Position numbers and translations under genes: made by a program
Origin: Acidobacteriota bacterium
GTDB taxonomy: Bacteria > Acidobacteriota > Terriglobia > Terriglobales > Acidobacteriaceae
Length of the DNA: 64,000 nt
Assembly: GCA_016196065.1 (NCBI GenBank)
Contig: JACPYL010000025.1
Span: 62,001-126,000 of the forward strand
Reading direction: 5' to 3'
The notes under the pieces: generated by a model
The model's input: only the letters and a program-made list of their open reading frames with translations
What the model was told of the DNA's origin: nothing
Databases searched by the model: none
Shown: positions 54,849 to 64,000 of the stretch, one piece after another
Layout: each line of letters begins with the position of its first letter
Numbering within the stretch: the first letter of the stretch is position 1

Positions 54849-57596
54849 TCATGTGTGGGAGTCTGCGAGATCGCGAGCACTACGTGTGTCGGGATGATCT
54901 GGGCCGAGAGTACTTTCCAGATGTTCGAATGCCGAGCGAAAGGCGGACCGAGCTTCCTCGATTTTGCCCTGCGACTGCAGCGCATGGCCCAAGGTCAGGT
55001 AGGCGCGGCCGGCTATACAGGAGAACGTTCCCTGTTCGGTAATGGGTCGCAGAAGTTCCAAGGCCTTGGCCGAATCAGATGCGGCCTGCTGGGGCCGTTG
55101 CAGATCGAGTTGAATCGACGAGCGGCGGACGAACAGAGTGGGCAATAGCGTCGCTCCCTGTCCGCCCGACTTGATCGCGGCTTCATCAATCGTTACGGCA
55201 TGATCCGCCAACTGCAATGCGGAAGAAAAATCCCCCATCGTCTGCGCCAGAAGAGCCTGATCGGAGGCGATGGCTGCGAGCGCGATGTGCTCGGGAGGCA
55301 GAAGGCGACGATATTTCTGTTCCACCTGTGCAAAGGCTGCAGTCGCGCGCTTGAAATCCCGCCGATCCCGGTAAATGCGCCCCTGCTGCAGAACCAACTT
55401 GTCGATCAGCACTGCGTCGCGGGCCTGACGAGCTTTGGCGTAGGCGCGGTCCGCGTAATCAGCCGCTTCAGGAAGGCGTCGCAAATCGCGAAGAACGAGA
55501 GAATAGTTGTACAACAAGGTTGGTGGAACGGCGTCTTCGGTCTGATTGGTTCTGCCAACGTCGATCGCGTGCCGGTAGGCCTTTTCCGCCTCCAGGGGCC
55601 GTCCCGCATAAAACAGGACGACGCCCCAGTCATTGAACAACTTCGCCGCCTTTTGCGTTTCGTCGTACCCGAGATTCATCATCAGGACCGAAGCTCGTTC
55701 AAACGTGGCGTTCGATTCTCGAAACTGGCCGGTACCTCCGTACGCGCCCGCAAGCTGGATCATGGCAGTGAGTTCTTCGACGGGAGAATGGGCAGGCGAC
55801 TCCTTCACAATCCGCACCGCCGACTGAGCTCGCTCCACGGCTTGCTCTGAGCGGCCCCTACCGTAGGCGATCTCGCTTCCGTAGGCCAGGCAATACACGC
55901 GGTCGGAGCCAAACTGCAGTTCCTCTGGCAGCTCGCGGAAGCCTTCCTGAAAGAGCGCTTCAGCGCGTTCCAAATCACCGACGCTGACCATCTGGCCAGC
56001 TAACGCGCACGAGGCTTTCGCTCGCACGGACTTTTCTGTCAGCCCGCGGGAAAGTTGATAGGCCTCTTGAAGCACGCGCAGACCCTTGGTGTTCTCGGCT
56101 TCACTCGAGTATTGATCGCCGATCGAAATCAACAACTCAACATGATTCGCGGCATTTTCGTAGTGTTCGCGCTCGACGATATGCTCCTCGCGTTCGATCA
56201 GCTCATTGGGCGTGAGGGCCTTTCCCTGCGGCGCGACGTCAGTCAGCAGGATATCGTTCAGATCGTTGAGTCGCTCCGCGCGGGAGAGTTGGTGAAGTGC
56301 GAAATCACGCTGCACGCGCGCCGTCCTCGCTTGGATCCATGTACCAACCAATCCCCCCGCCGTCGCCACAACCGCGACGCTCGCGAGTACGACCGCTGTC
56401 CGGTGCCGGCGTACGAACTTGGCAGTTCGATAGGCTAGCGAATCTGGGCGAGCGCTGATCGGTGCGTGACGGAGGTAGCGCCGCAGGTCATCTGCCAGGG
56501 CGGTCACTGACGGATAACGTTCGGCTGGATCTTTCTTCAGCGCCTTGGCGATGATGGTGTCGAGGTCTCCGCGCAGCATCCGTTGGAGCCTGTCGGGAGT
56601 CGTGGTCCGTTTCGCAGCCGTGGCAGTCGTCAGTTCAGAGTTCGTTCCCGAGATCACGGCATCGGAAGGCCGCCCCGCCTCCGTATCCACAATCGCCTTC
56701 ACGATGTCTGCCGGCGTTTTCGAATCCGAGCCAGAGGGATGCTGCCCGGTTAGCAATCCATAGAGCAACACACCCAAGGCATAGACGTCTGTGGCTGTCG
56801 TGATGGGGCCGCCGCGCAGCTGTTCCGGAGCCGCGCATTCGGGCGTCAACGCGCGCACGCCTTCCGCAGTCATGGTCTTGCTTCCCGCAAGGCTCACACC
56901 TTCCAACAACTTCGCGATGCCAAAATCGAGCAGCTTTACCTGGCCGTCATTGCGTACCAGCACGTTTGAGGGCTTGATATCGCGGTGCACAACGAGGTTG
57001 GCGTGCGCGTGAGCTACCGCTGCGAGCACATCGAGGAAGAGCCGGATTCGCGCGTCGACGGCGAGTTTATGCAGGTCGCAATAGCCATCGATGTGCTCAC
57101 CCTCAATGTGCTCGAGGATCAGGTAAGGCTGTCCAGCCTGCGAGACTCCTGCATCGACCAGTTCCGCGATATTGGGATGAACGAGCAACGCCAAGATCCG
57201 GCCTTCCCGTTTGAACCGCGCTTCACCGGCCTTTCCCATGAACGCGAGGTTCAGAAACTTCACCGCCACTCGCCGCTCGAAACGGCCGTCATTCCGTTCT
57301 GCGAGCCACACGCTGCCCATGCCACCCTGACCGAGCGGGGACAACAGCGTGTAGTCACCCAGCGTTTTGCCAGCAAGCCCGGTTTCTACCGGCAGACTCG
57401 AAGCATCGCGATCGAGAAAGCCTTCGTCGCACAAGGAGCGGTACTCGTGGAAGAGGATTTCCAATTGCTCCGCAAGAGCGGAGTTCTCGGCACGAATATC
57501 CGACAGCCAAGCCAATCGTTCTTCGTCCGTTTTTTCCAGCGCCTGGTCCAGGTAAGGACTCAGCGTCTGCCATTGATCGGGAATTTCATTACCCAT
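54849..57596 (-). CDS. Transmembrane Ser/Thr protein kinase with C-terminal TPR region (paralogue 1)
   Basis: A 915-residue PknB-type kinase. A helical N-terminus (1-75) precedes the kinase domain (about 82-380): glycine loop LGQGGMGSVW, K113, HRDIKPSN with D206, DFG with D224. One membrane segment lies at about 400-421, and the last 480 residues are TPR-like helices (LYNYSLVLRDLRRLPEAADY, AYLTLGHALQSQGKIEEARS). Kinase inside, TPR sensor outside is the likely layout. It is a paralogue of the next gene upstream and probably arose by tandem duplication. Confidence 0.9.
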   Translation of the reverse strand: MGNEIPDQWQTLSPYLDQALEKTDEERLAWLSDIRAENSALAEQLEILFHEYRSLCDEGFLDRDASSLPVETGLAGKTLGDYTLLSPLGQGGMGSVWLAERNDGRFERRVAVKFLNLAFMGKAGEARFKREGRILALLVHPNIAELVDAGVSQAGQPYLILEHIEGEHIDGYCDLHKLAVDARIRLFLDVLAAVAHAHANLVVHRDIKPSNVLVRNDGQVKLLDFGIAKLLEGVSLAGSKTMTAEGVRALTPECAAPEQLRGGPITTATDVYALGVLLYGLLTGQHPSGSDSKTPADIVKAIVDTEAGRPSDAVISGTNSELTTATAAKRTTTPDRLQRMLRGDLDTIIAKALKKDPAERYPSVTALADDLRRYLRHAPISARPDSLAYRTAKFVRRHRTAVVLASVAVVATAGGLVGTWIQARTARVQRDFALHQLSRAERLNDLNDILLTDVAPQGKALTPNELIEREEHIVEREHYENAANHVELLISIGDQYSSEAENTKGLRVLQEAYQLSRGLTEKSVRAKASCALAGQMVSVGDLERAEALFQEGFRELPEELQFGSDRVYCLAYGSEIAYGRGRSEQAVERAQSAVRIVKESPAHSPVEELTAMIQLAGAYGGTGQFRESNATFERASVLMMNLGYDETQKAAKLFNDWGVVLFYAGRPLEAEKAYRHAIDVGRTNQTEDAVPPTLLYNYSLVLRDLRRLPEAADYADRAYAKARQARDAVLIDKLVLQQGRIYRDRRDFKRATAAFAQVEQKYRRLLPPEHIALAAIASDQALLAQTMGDFSSALQLADHAVTIDEAAIKSGGQGATLLPTLFVRRSSIQLDLQRPQQAASDSAKALELLRPITEQGTFSCIAGRAYLTLGHALQSQGKIEEARSAFRSAFEHLESTLGPDHPDTRSARDLADSHT

Positions 57597-57680
57597 TGAA
57601 TCCTCTGTACTGCAAGCGGCGCGTGCTGCGACATCGCGGTCTCAGCGGAACCTAGGCTAAGCAGGCGACGACGACCACTA

Positions 57681-60425
57681 TTAAAGATCGGCCATCTGCC
57701 GGGCGTTGTGGGTGTCGGGATGATCCGGACCCAATGTGCTTTGCAGGTTTTCCAGCGCGGAACGAAAGGCGGCGCGAGCTTCGCCGGGTTTTCCCTGCGC
57801 GCGCAGAGCGAGTCCCCGCGAGTAGTAAGCATGGCCGAGAACGCTCGAGAACGTTCCGGTCTCCACGGATTTTTGCAGAATGTGCAACGCTCTGTCTGCG
57901 TCCGCGGCTGCGTCGTCGGTTTGACCTGATTCGCGTTCGATATCCGACCGGGGGACCAGCAGCAACCCCAGGTAGTCTTCTCCTCCACGCCCAGCCTTGA
58001 TGGACGCTTCGGAAATTGCCTGCGCCTGATCGACGAACTGCCGAGCAGCCGGCAAATCCCCGCGTGCGCGCGCCAGGAGCGAATGCTCTGTAGCGAGCGC
58101 CGCAAACGCAAGATGGCCGGGAGGAAGCGCTTTCCGCAGTCTCGGTTCCACTTCCGACAACATGGCTTCCGCGCGTGCCAGCTTGCCCTGGTCGCGATAG
58201 ATTCGAGCTCGCATCAGGAGCGACTGATTGACCACCACCTGGTTGCCCGATTGCTTTCCCTTCGCATAGGCGCGCTCCGCGTAGTCCGCTGCCTCCTCGC
58301 GGCGTCCCAGTTCCCGCAGTGCGCGAGCGTAGTTGAGCAGCAGCATGGGTGAAACGCCTTCTTGCAACTGGTCGGCGCTACTGATATCGATGGCGCGGCG
58401 AAAGAGTTTTGCGGCTTCAAGCGGCCGGCCCGCGAGTTGCAGTGCGAGGGCCCAGTTATTGAACATTGTGCCGGCAGTCTCGGTGTCATCGCGTCCGAGG
58501 GCCGTCATGAGTGCGGAAGCATTCTGGAAAGCGGAAATCGAATCGCGAAACTGACCGGCCACGCGATACGATTCTGCCAAGCTCATCTGGACACGCAAAT
58601 CCGAGATCTCCGATCGCAGGGGCGATACAGAAAGCAGGTTCCGCGCCTCCTGACTGCGCGCGATGGCTTCCTGGGTAGCGCCGGCTTCGCGTGAGACCCC
58701 GCTTGCATCGAGCAGGCAATCGATGCGGTCGAGCGCGAACTGAGGATCGTTCTCTGGAAGCTCGCGTAGCCCTTCCTGGATCAGCGCTTCCGCGCGGGGC
58801 AAGTCGCTATGCGCCAGTGCCGACGCCAAAGCACATGCAGCCGACGCTCGAGCCGATGGATCCTTGAGTCCACGTGAAACCTGGTACGCCTGTTCAAGGA
58901 TGCTGCCGGCTTTGCCGTCCTCGTCCTGCCCCACATACTTGTGACCGATGGAAGTGAGCAACTCCGCCCGATTGGCTGCGCCCATGCTGGACTGCCGTTC
59001 CACGATGTGCTTCGCGCGCCCCAGCAGTTCATTCACGGTAAATCTCTTGCCGGAAGGCGCCGCATCCGCAAGCAGGAAGTTATCCAGGTCGTTGATGGAT
59101 TCTGAGCGCGCAAGTTGACGGAGCGCGAAGTCGCGTTGCGCGCGCGCCTTGCGCGACTCCATGAGTGTTCCCGCTACACCCGCGATAGAGGCTGCGATCG
59201 CCAACGTTGTCAGCAGCACTGCCGTTCGATGGCGTCGCACAAATTTGCGGGTGCGATACACAATCGCGTCGGGGCGCGCGCTGATCGGTTCATTTCTCAG
59301 GTAACGCCGAAGGTCGTCCGCCATCGCCGTCGCCGACGAATATCGCTCGGAGGGTTCCTTCTTGATCGCCTTCGTGATGATTGTGTCGAGATCGCCTCGC
59401 AGCAAGCGGCTGAGCTTGTGAGGATTCGTGCGCCGGCGTGAGGCATTCTGAACCGGGACCTCAGCACTTTCGTCTATGCAGGTCACGGACTCCGAAGGCC
59501 GGACCGGTTCGGTATCCACGATCGCCTTGACCAGATCTGCCGCTGTGTGTGGTCCGTTCCCCGCAGGATGATGGCCCGTCAGCAACACATAGAGTAAAAC
59601 GCCCAACGCGTAGACGTCGGTAGCGGTTGTGATGGGCTCGCCGCGCAGCTGTTCAGGCGCGGCGCAAGCAGGCGTCATCGCTCGCACGCCGTCGACCGTA
59701 AGCTCGGTCCCGGCCGGTTGTCCCTCGACCTCCAGTAACTTCGCAATGCCAAAATCGAGTAGCTTCGCTTGCCCATCGTTGCTAACCAGCACATTCAGGG
59801 GCTTGAGATCGCGATGCACAATCAGGTTGGCATGCGCGTGGGAAACCGCGCTGAGGACATCAATAAACAGACGAATCCGCGCTTCCACTCCGAGCGCGTG
59901 GTGATCGCAGTAGTGATCGATGCGATCCCCTTCGATGTGTTCGAGAATGATATAAGGCTGCCCTGCGCGGGTCACACCGGCATCGATCAATTCCGCGATG
60001 TGCGGATGTGCCAGGCGAGCCAGGATGTTCCCCTCCCGTCTGAATCGCTCCTCGCCGTCCTTGCCGACCAGAGCGAGGTTCAGGAACTTCACCGCCACCT
60101 GTCGCTCGAACCTTCCGTCGTTCCTTTTCGCGAGCCAGACGCTGCCCATGCCACCCTGGCCGATTTGTGTCACCAACGTGTACACGCCAATCGACTGCCC
60201 GGCCAAGCCCGTCTTCGCCGGCAATCCAACGGAGCCCTTCTCCAGGAAACCTTCCCCCGAGAGTGCGCGATAGTCCCGGAAGACGATCTCAAGCTGGGCC
60301 GCCAGGCTGGCATTCTGGACGCGTAACGCCGAGAGCCAACTGAAACGTTGTTCCTCTGTCATGGCCAGCGCTTCGTCCAGATAAGGACTCAGCGCCAGCC
60401 ATTGATCTTGATCGAGTGCGGGCAT
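57681..60425 (-). CDS. Transmembrane Ser/Thr protein kinase with C-terminal TPR region (paralogue 2)
   Basis: A 914-residue kinase with the same layout as its neighbour: kinase domain with IGQGGMGSVW, HRDLKPLN and DFG, one membrane segment near 400-420 (AVLLTTLAIAASIAGVAGTL), then TPR-like repeats (MLLLNYARALRELGRREEAA). Start at 60425, 8 bases after the ECF sigma stop; an upstream ATG at 60452 would overlap the sigma gene. The three genes form one unit, so the kinases may control the sigma factor by phosphorylation, as known for kinase-linked ECF groups. Confidence 0.9.
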   Translation of the reverse strand: MPALDQDQWLALSPYLDEALAMTEEQRFSWLSALRVQNASLAAQLEIVFRDYRALSGEGFLEKGSVGLPAKTGLAGQSIGVYTLVTQIGQGGMGSVWLAKRNDGRFERQVAVKFLNLALVGKDGEERFRREGNILARLAHPHIAELIDAGVTRAGQPYIILEHIEGDRIDHYCDHHALGVEARIRLFIDVLSAVSHAHANLIVHRDLKPLNVLVSNDGQAKLLDFGIAKLLEVEGQPAGTELTVDGVRAMTPACAAPEQLRGEPITTATDVYALGVLLYVLLTGHHPAGNGPHTAADLVKAIVDTEPVRPSESVTCIDESAEVPVQNASRRRTNPHKLSRLLRGDLDTIITKAIKKEPSERYSSATAMADDLRRYLRNEPISARPDAIVYRTRKFVRRHRTAVLLTTLAIAASIAGVAGTLMESRKARAQRDFALRQLARSESINDLDNFLLADAAPSGKRFTVNELLGRAKHIVERQSSMGAANRAELLTSIGHKYVGQDEDGKAGSILEQAYQVSRGLKDPSARASAACALASALAHSDLPRAEALIQEGLRELPENDPQFALDRIDCLLDASGVSREAGATQEAIARSQEARNLLSVSPLRSEISDLRVQMSLAESYRVAGQFRDSISAFQNASALMTALGRDDTETAGTMFNNWALALQLAGRPLEAAKLFRRAIDISSADQLQEGVSPMLLLNYARALRELGRREEAADYAERAYAKGKQSGNQVVVNQSLLMRARIYRDQGKLARAEAMLSEVEPRLRKALPPGHLAFAALATEHSLLARARGDLPAARQFVDQAQAISEASIKAGRGGEDYLGLLLVPRSDIERESGQTDDAAADADRALHILQKSVETGTFSSVLGHAYYSRGLALRAQGKPGEARAAFRSALENLQSTLGPDHPDTHNARQMADL

Positions 60426-60432
60426 CAGATTC

Positions 60433-60999
60433 TCAAATAGGCAGGTCCGCACGAATGCTGCGGTGGAGATAGATGCGCGCCTTTTCCCATTGTCTCTGCA
60501 CGGTCCGCTCCGACACCTTGTGCAGAGCGCCGATTTCGGCGAAAGAAAATCCGCAGAAGAACTTCAGATCCACTACCTCCGCAAGTTCAGGCTCGATCCT
60601 CGCCAGTTCATCCAGCGAATCGCTGATCGAGGAGAGTTGCCTGGCGTCGGCGAAATCGTCCGCAACATCGATTTCAAGCGATGTAATCTCGAACTCTCCA
60701 CCACGTTTGGTGGCGGTGCGGCGGCGTGCATGATCGATGATCAATCCGCGCATCACTCGTGCAGCATATCCCATGAAGCGAGCCTGATCCGGAAAGGACG
60801 CGCCATCGCGTCCGGAAATGTCCAGATAGGCTTCATGCAGCAGAGTGGTAACACTCAGACTTGGCGGACCCCATTGCCGCGCCAGCTCGCGTTTCGCCAT
60901 CCGATGCAACTCGGAATACAAAGTACTAAACAAAACATCTGTTGATGAATTGTCGCCTCGCTCGGCGATGTTACTGAAAGCAAAACCTGTAGACGCCAC
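60433..60999 (-). CDS. ECF sigma factor (kinase-linked, TIGR02999-type)
   Basis: A 188-residue sigma-70 family factor with region 2 (LHRMAKRELARQ, then MGYAARVMRGLIIDHARRR) and region 4 (LKFFCGFSFAEIGALHKVSERTVQRQW). No anti-sigma gene follows; instead two kinase-TPR genes do. The start is a GTG with GGGGGAG 6 bases upstream. Its target promoters are unknown; it is one candidate for reading the five-copy element in this region. Confidence 0.93.
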   Translation of the reverse strand: MASTGFAFSNIAERGDNSSTDVLFSTLYSELHRMAKRELARQWGPPSLSVTTLLHEAYLDISGRDGASFPDQARFMGYAARVMRGLIIDHARRRTATKRGGEFEITSLEIDVADDFADARQLSSISDSLDELARIEPELAEVVDLKFFCGFSFAEIGALHKVSERTVQRQWEKARIYLHRSIRADLPI

Positions 61000-61416
61000 G
61001 CAGTACTCCCCCTTTACTAAGGCCCCTCTCTGCCGTAAGCCGCAGCGCGAGGCTTGGAAATGAGATGAGCCACCTCGAACATAAGGTGACTTTTTTTGGA
61101 AATCGGCCTACGCGATGGTGCAGTGGGCCAAAGCAGCGTTCGCCTCGGTTGAGGGAACATCTGTCCTAGTTGTTGGGTGGGAAAGTTCCAACGAAAGTTA
61201 GTGTAGCGGCCTGCGATTCACGATTTGTCACACATTTGTCACCCAAACGTAATTTATTGCGCAGCGAACAAAAGACAAATCGGGCTGCGTTTTCGATCGA
61301 GCCCACGTTGCAAAAGCTATCCAGCAGGAAAAAAGCCCTTCCAGCCTGTAGCAGACCGAAAGGGCAATTATTCTCAGTCCAACATTCGTCCGTCCGACGA
61401 TCGCTTCAAGTACTGA
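61000..61416. other. Intergenic region upstream of the ECF sigma gene
   Basis: About 417 bases. The right part holds the terminator of the 61417-62019 gene; the left part must hold the promoter of the ECF-kinase unit, but I see no copy of the two-block element and no clear sigma-70 boxes. An open frame on the plus strand from 61170 is not convincing. Confidence 0.5.
61329..61366 (-). terminator. Probable rho-independent terminator
   Basis: Minus strand: GCCCTT, a loop of about 19 bases, AAGGGC, then six T. About 50 bases after the stop of the secreted-protein gene. Confidence 0.65.
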
Positions 61417-62019
61417 CTACTGGGCCTGGGGAGCGAACGTCTCACAGGAAACATTGGGGTGCCAGTTCACGAACGCTCCGTTTGGATTGTCCTTCCATGC
61501 CCAGACATGCAGCGTGTAGAACGGGGGAAGTCCGAAACGATTGGGAGCATCGAACAGATGAAAGAGTTGTCCCATCAACTCTGGCGGAGAAGTATGCTTC
61601 GGATCGGAATTCCATGTGTCGACGAGCACGAGGTAATCGGCGCCAATCAAGCGGAGTCCGCCGTTGGGCGTTGGTTCGTAGATCACAATCTGCGGACGAG
61701 TAGGATCGATCACGCCGCCTCCCACCAGACCACCGTTCACATAGTGCAAGCCCATCGCGCCCTCGGTATCACCGCTCACGCAACCGAATTGCAGGGCGTA
61801 CCCTTCGTGTTCCGCCACGGTCACATCCTGAAAACGCGCGGTCGATTGCCGCACGAGCTTGATCAGGGCGCTGGCCTGACTCTTCTGTTTCGCGCTCATT
61901 TCACTTTGCTGCATCGTGTTGTGTGAGTGGACGTCTTGTGCCAGCGCGTTCGAGGACGAAACGCCGATGAAAACGAGGGCACCGATCGCGAAATGTGTCG
62001 CGAATTTCTTGACTTTCAT
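61417..62019 (-). CDS. Secreted protein of unknown function
   Basis: A 200-residue exported protein (signal peptide ending near NALAQ). The mature part starts with a His/Met-containing stretch (DVHSHNTMQQSEM), then FGCVSGDTEGAMGLHYVNGG, VLVDTWNSD and YTLHVWAWKDNPNGAFVNW. Conserved-looking His and Trp suggest ligand or metal binding, but I recognise no family. Start at 62019 with GGAGG 8 bases upstream. The promoter-like element (copy d) lies about 95 bases upstream. Confidence 0.8.
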   Translation of the reverse strand: MKVKKFATHFAIGALVFIGVSSSNALAQDVHSHNTMQQSEMSAKQKSQASALIKLVRQSTARFQDVTVAEHEGYALQFGCVSGDTEGAMGLHYVNGGLVGGGVIDPTRPQIVIYEPTPNGGLRLIGADYLVLVDTWNSDPKHTSPPELMGQLFHLFDAPNRFGLPPFYTLHVWAWKDNPNGAFVNWHPNVSCETFAPQAQ

Positions 62020-62103
62020 TGTGGAAGCCTCCAGACCAACATGAATTGCACGAGGTTTCGGCAGACACGGGACGATACCCATGTCGACCGTCAATCCGAC
62101 TCC

Positions 62104-62144
62104 CCGCTGTTTGAGATATCGGAATCAGCCACAAAAAAACGACA
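62104..62144 (-). promoter_or_regulatory. Recurrent ECF-like promoter element (copy d)
   Basis: Minus strand: TGTCGTT (62138-62144) TTTT, 16-base gap, CGATATC (62115-62121), then TCAAACAG. Upstream of the secreted-protein gene starting at 62019. Confidence 0.62.
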
Positions 62145-62245
62145 GGCTCATGCGGACATTCTGGAGGCTCGAGAGGCTTGACTGGAAACAGGCGGCCTTC
62201 GCTTCTTCGAGTGGTTTGACGCAACCTACGAATTGTTGCGACCAC

Positions 62246-64000
62246 CTACTGTGGTGTTGCTTCCAGCAGCAGGTGTTTGGAGAAGCTCACGGATAGCTTC
62301 GCGACCGGACCGCGAACAATTCCGTAGTCCTTGCCGTCGACGTAGTCCACGACGTGATACGAACGATCGTTGAGGCCGCGCAGTTCCACGTTGCCTTTCC
62401 AATTGCTGGCAAAGAACGCGTAGTACATCTTGCGGTCTTTGCGGATGACGTGCGTTTCGGGCAGATCAAAACCGATATCGTAGAGCGTGCCAAGATATTG
62501 GCCGCGCGACAGGCCTTTGTCGCGATAAATATCCATCCACTTCTGAAAAGTCTTCGCGTGGTCCGGCGTGAGATCAAATCGGCCGTGCTTCTTCACTAGA
62601 GCGGGCAGCACAAACTGCGTGCCAACTACTCCTCCCACGCCCAACGTGGAAGCAAAATCGTCGTGACCATCGCTCAGCTCAACGTGATCGCCAAAGTAAG
62701 GGATGTCATCTCCCATGAGCCCTTTGAGTGTCTTGCCCTTGGAACGAACCTGGTATGAGCTTCCCGGATCGGAAGCAACCGACATATTGAAATGCGGCAT
62801 GGTGAAGAAAGAGAACGAGGTACCGCAAGGACAGAACTCCACGAGTGATCCGGGCTTGGCTTTTTGTGCGGCATCGTAGATATCGCGGAAAAAGTTCGGC
62901 AAAGCCTCGACCGACTCCTCGGGGCGCTGGTGATGGTGAGCCGGGTTATAACAGGCCGGAACGCCATTCATGTGCTGGCCATCGAGTTTGAGGCCGTCAA
63001 ATCCCCAATCGACCAGTATCTTGCGCACTAGTTCTTTGTGATATTCCACCACGCGAGGCTGAGCGGGGCAGAGATAATAGGAATTCCACCACGAAATTTT
63101 TCGCCTCGATCCATCTTTGTTCTTCAAGGCAAGATCAGGTTCATCCAGGAGCAACTTGGAATTCGGGACCGCGCTCAGCGGCGACCACCAAAGTTGTGCT
63201 TTGAATCCCTCCTGGTGAATGCGATTCACCATCGCCTTGATGTCGGCATCTCCGCGAGGAAACTTCTTGGGATCGAGTTGCCAGTCGCCGTAATTATTCT
63301 GCCAACCATCGTCGAGTGTCACCCACTTGAATCCCATCCTTTTGACTGTGGGGAGCGTGTCGTAAACCTGTTGCGGTTGGAAGTTACGCCCATATCCCCA
63401 GGCGCACCAGATTGCTCCGAAGCCGTCGTCTGGAGTTGATGCCATGTGGAAACCGAGTTTCGACATGTATCCGCGGTATGTAAGGAGCGTCTGGAAGTAG
63501 TCGCCCTCGTGTACGGTCACGAACGTGCGAAACGTGTGGAAGCTGTCGCCGGGTTGCAGGGATTGGTCGTGGCGATACTGCACACCCACTTGAGCCTGGC
63601 GCGCGTTGGGCATGGAAACTGGCAGGGACACCAAACGCGGCCCCGGCTCAACGTGGCCCACGCCAATCCCCACGTCTCTCCGCCACACATCGATGATCGG
63701 CGTACCGCCACCGTAGTCGCTGGCATTCATGCCGAGATAGTTCTGCTGAACGAAGCCGGTGTGGAGCGGGAGTATCCAGTTCGGACGGCGCTCAAACGAA
63801 GCGCTCTGGAACGACCAAAATGCAATCGGGGCAGCGTTGCGCTCTGCATCAATTTTGTAAGCGTTGTTGCTCCAGCCGAGAACCTGCAGCGGCGATTTCC
63901 CAGTATTGGTGTAACTGACATCAAAGACGGCAAGGCTTGGAAATTCGTCATAAATCGTGACTGCCAGAATCTTGCGAAGCGAGCCGGACGCGCCAGTCAG
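62246..64000 (-). CDS. Alpha-galactosidase-like glycosidase (GH36/GH27 type), 5' end missing
   Basis: At least 584 residues; the frame stays open to the right edge (GFVQQNYLGMNASDYGGG continues across the ATG at 63730), so the true start lies outside. The TIM barrel shows FKWVTLDDGWQNNYGDWQ, the nucleophile region FDGLKLDGQHMNG and a possible acid/base Asp in ASDPGSSYQ, as in melibiases. The visible N-terminal part is a beta-rich domain. The substrate is probably an alpha-galactoside. Encoded after the copy d region in the same direction. Confidence 0.85.
   Translation of the reverse strand: MTGASGSLRKILAVTIYDEFPSLAVFDVSYTNTGKSPLQVLGWSNNAYKIDAERNAAPIAFWSFQSASFERRPNWILPLHTGFVQQNYLGMNASDYGGGTPIIDVWRRDVGIGVGHVEPGPRLVSLPVSMPNARQAQVGVQYRHDQSLQPGDSFHTFRTFVTVHEGDYFQTLLTYRGYMSKLGFHMASTPDDGFGAIWCAWGYGRNFQPQQVYDTLPTVKRMGFKWVTLDDGWQNNYGDWQLDPKKFPRGDADIKAMVNRIHQEGFKAQLWWSPLSAVPNSKLLLDEPDLALKNKDGSRRKISWWNSYYLCPAQPRVVEYHKELVRKILVDWGFDGLKLDGQHMNGVPACYNPAHHHQRPEESVEALPNFFRDIYDAAQKAKPGSLVEFCPCGTSFSFFTMPHFNMSVASDPGSSYQVRSKGKTLKGLMGDDIPYFGDHVELSDGHDDFASTLGVGGVVGTQFVLPALVKKHGRFDLTPDHAKTFQKWMDIYRDKGLSRGQYLGTLYDIGFDLPETHVIRKDRKMYYAFFASNWKGNVELRGLNDRSYHVVDYVDGKDYGIVRGPVAKLSVSFSKHLLLEATPQ

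Noticed and set aside
61170-61703. 177-codon plus-strand open frame
   Set aside because: Crosses the terminator and the antisense of the secreted-protein gene; Arg/Ser-rich without structure.

Overview
The window looks like chromosomal DNA from a soil Acidobacteriota, probably class Terriglobia. This is inferred from gene content: FG-GAP/ASPIC-UnbV (CRTAC1-like) proteins, a GloVer-repeat protein with TIG domains, a multihaem cytochrome fused to TPRs, an ECF sigma factor leading tandem kinase-TPR proteins, DinB and DUF2911 proteins, and many glycosidases. Base composition is moderately GC-rich. I see no tRNA, rRNA, CRISPR array, insertion sequence, phage gene or plasmid origin. Both edges cut genes: an ABC permease on the left and an alpha-galactosidase-like gene on the right.

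Layout. 1-12.8 kb is housekeeping and accessory genes: DUF2911 and DinB secreted proteins, the GloVer/TIG protein, 3-hydroxybutyryl-CoA dehydrogenase, a fasciclin-DUF378 pair divergent from an XRE-cupin regulator, an OlsF-like double acyltransferase, MalQ and a PpiD-like foldase. 12.9-18.3 kb carries an exo-glucosaminidase-like GH2 enzyme, an amino-acid permease and a YdjC deacetylase. 18.4-28.5 kb is a one-direction block: a membrane multihaem cytochrome-TPR protein followed by three FG-GAP/ASPIC-UnbV proteins, one with N-terminal TPRs and a large unassigned C-terminus. 28.6-49.9 kb holds an amidase, an FNR-like regulator, FadN, a flippase-methyltransferase pair, ThiC, MarC, a GCPII-like M28 peptidase, a peroxiredoxin-fold protein without its catalytic cysteine, an AADC-like decarboxylase, a Nudix hydrolase, RluB, several small cysteine-containing proteins and a GH3 glucohydrolase. 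50-62.2 kb holds an orphan sigma region-4 protein, secreted proteins, an MddA-like methyltransferase, and an ECF sigma gene with two paralogous kinase-TPR genes.

The most notable signal is non-coding. Five minus-strand transcription units in the last region (starts at 50247, 52170, 53387, 54634 and 62019) are each preceded by the same two-block element, TGTCGTC then exactly 16 bp then CGATATC, with conserved flanks. It looks like an alternative (ECF-type) promoter. One copy precedes the orphan sigma region-4 gene, so this may be a small uncharacterised regulon with built-in feedback.

A second theme is a set of long, unrelated inverted repeats at gene borders (10.7, 15.7, 18.3, 20.2, 25.5 and 42.8 kb). 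One lies inside the start of a coding region and appears to supply the hydrophobic core of its signal peptide.
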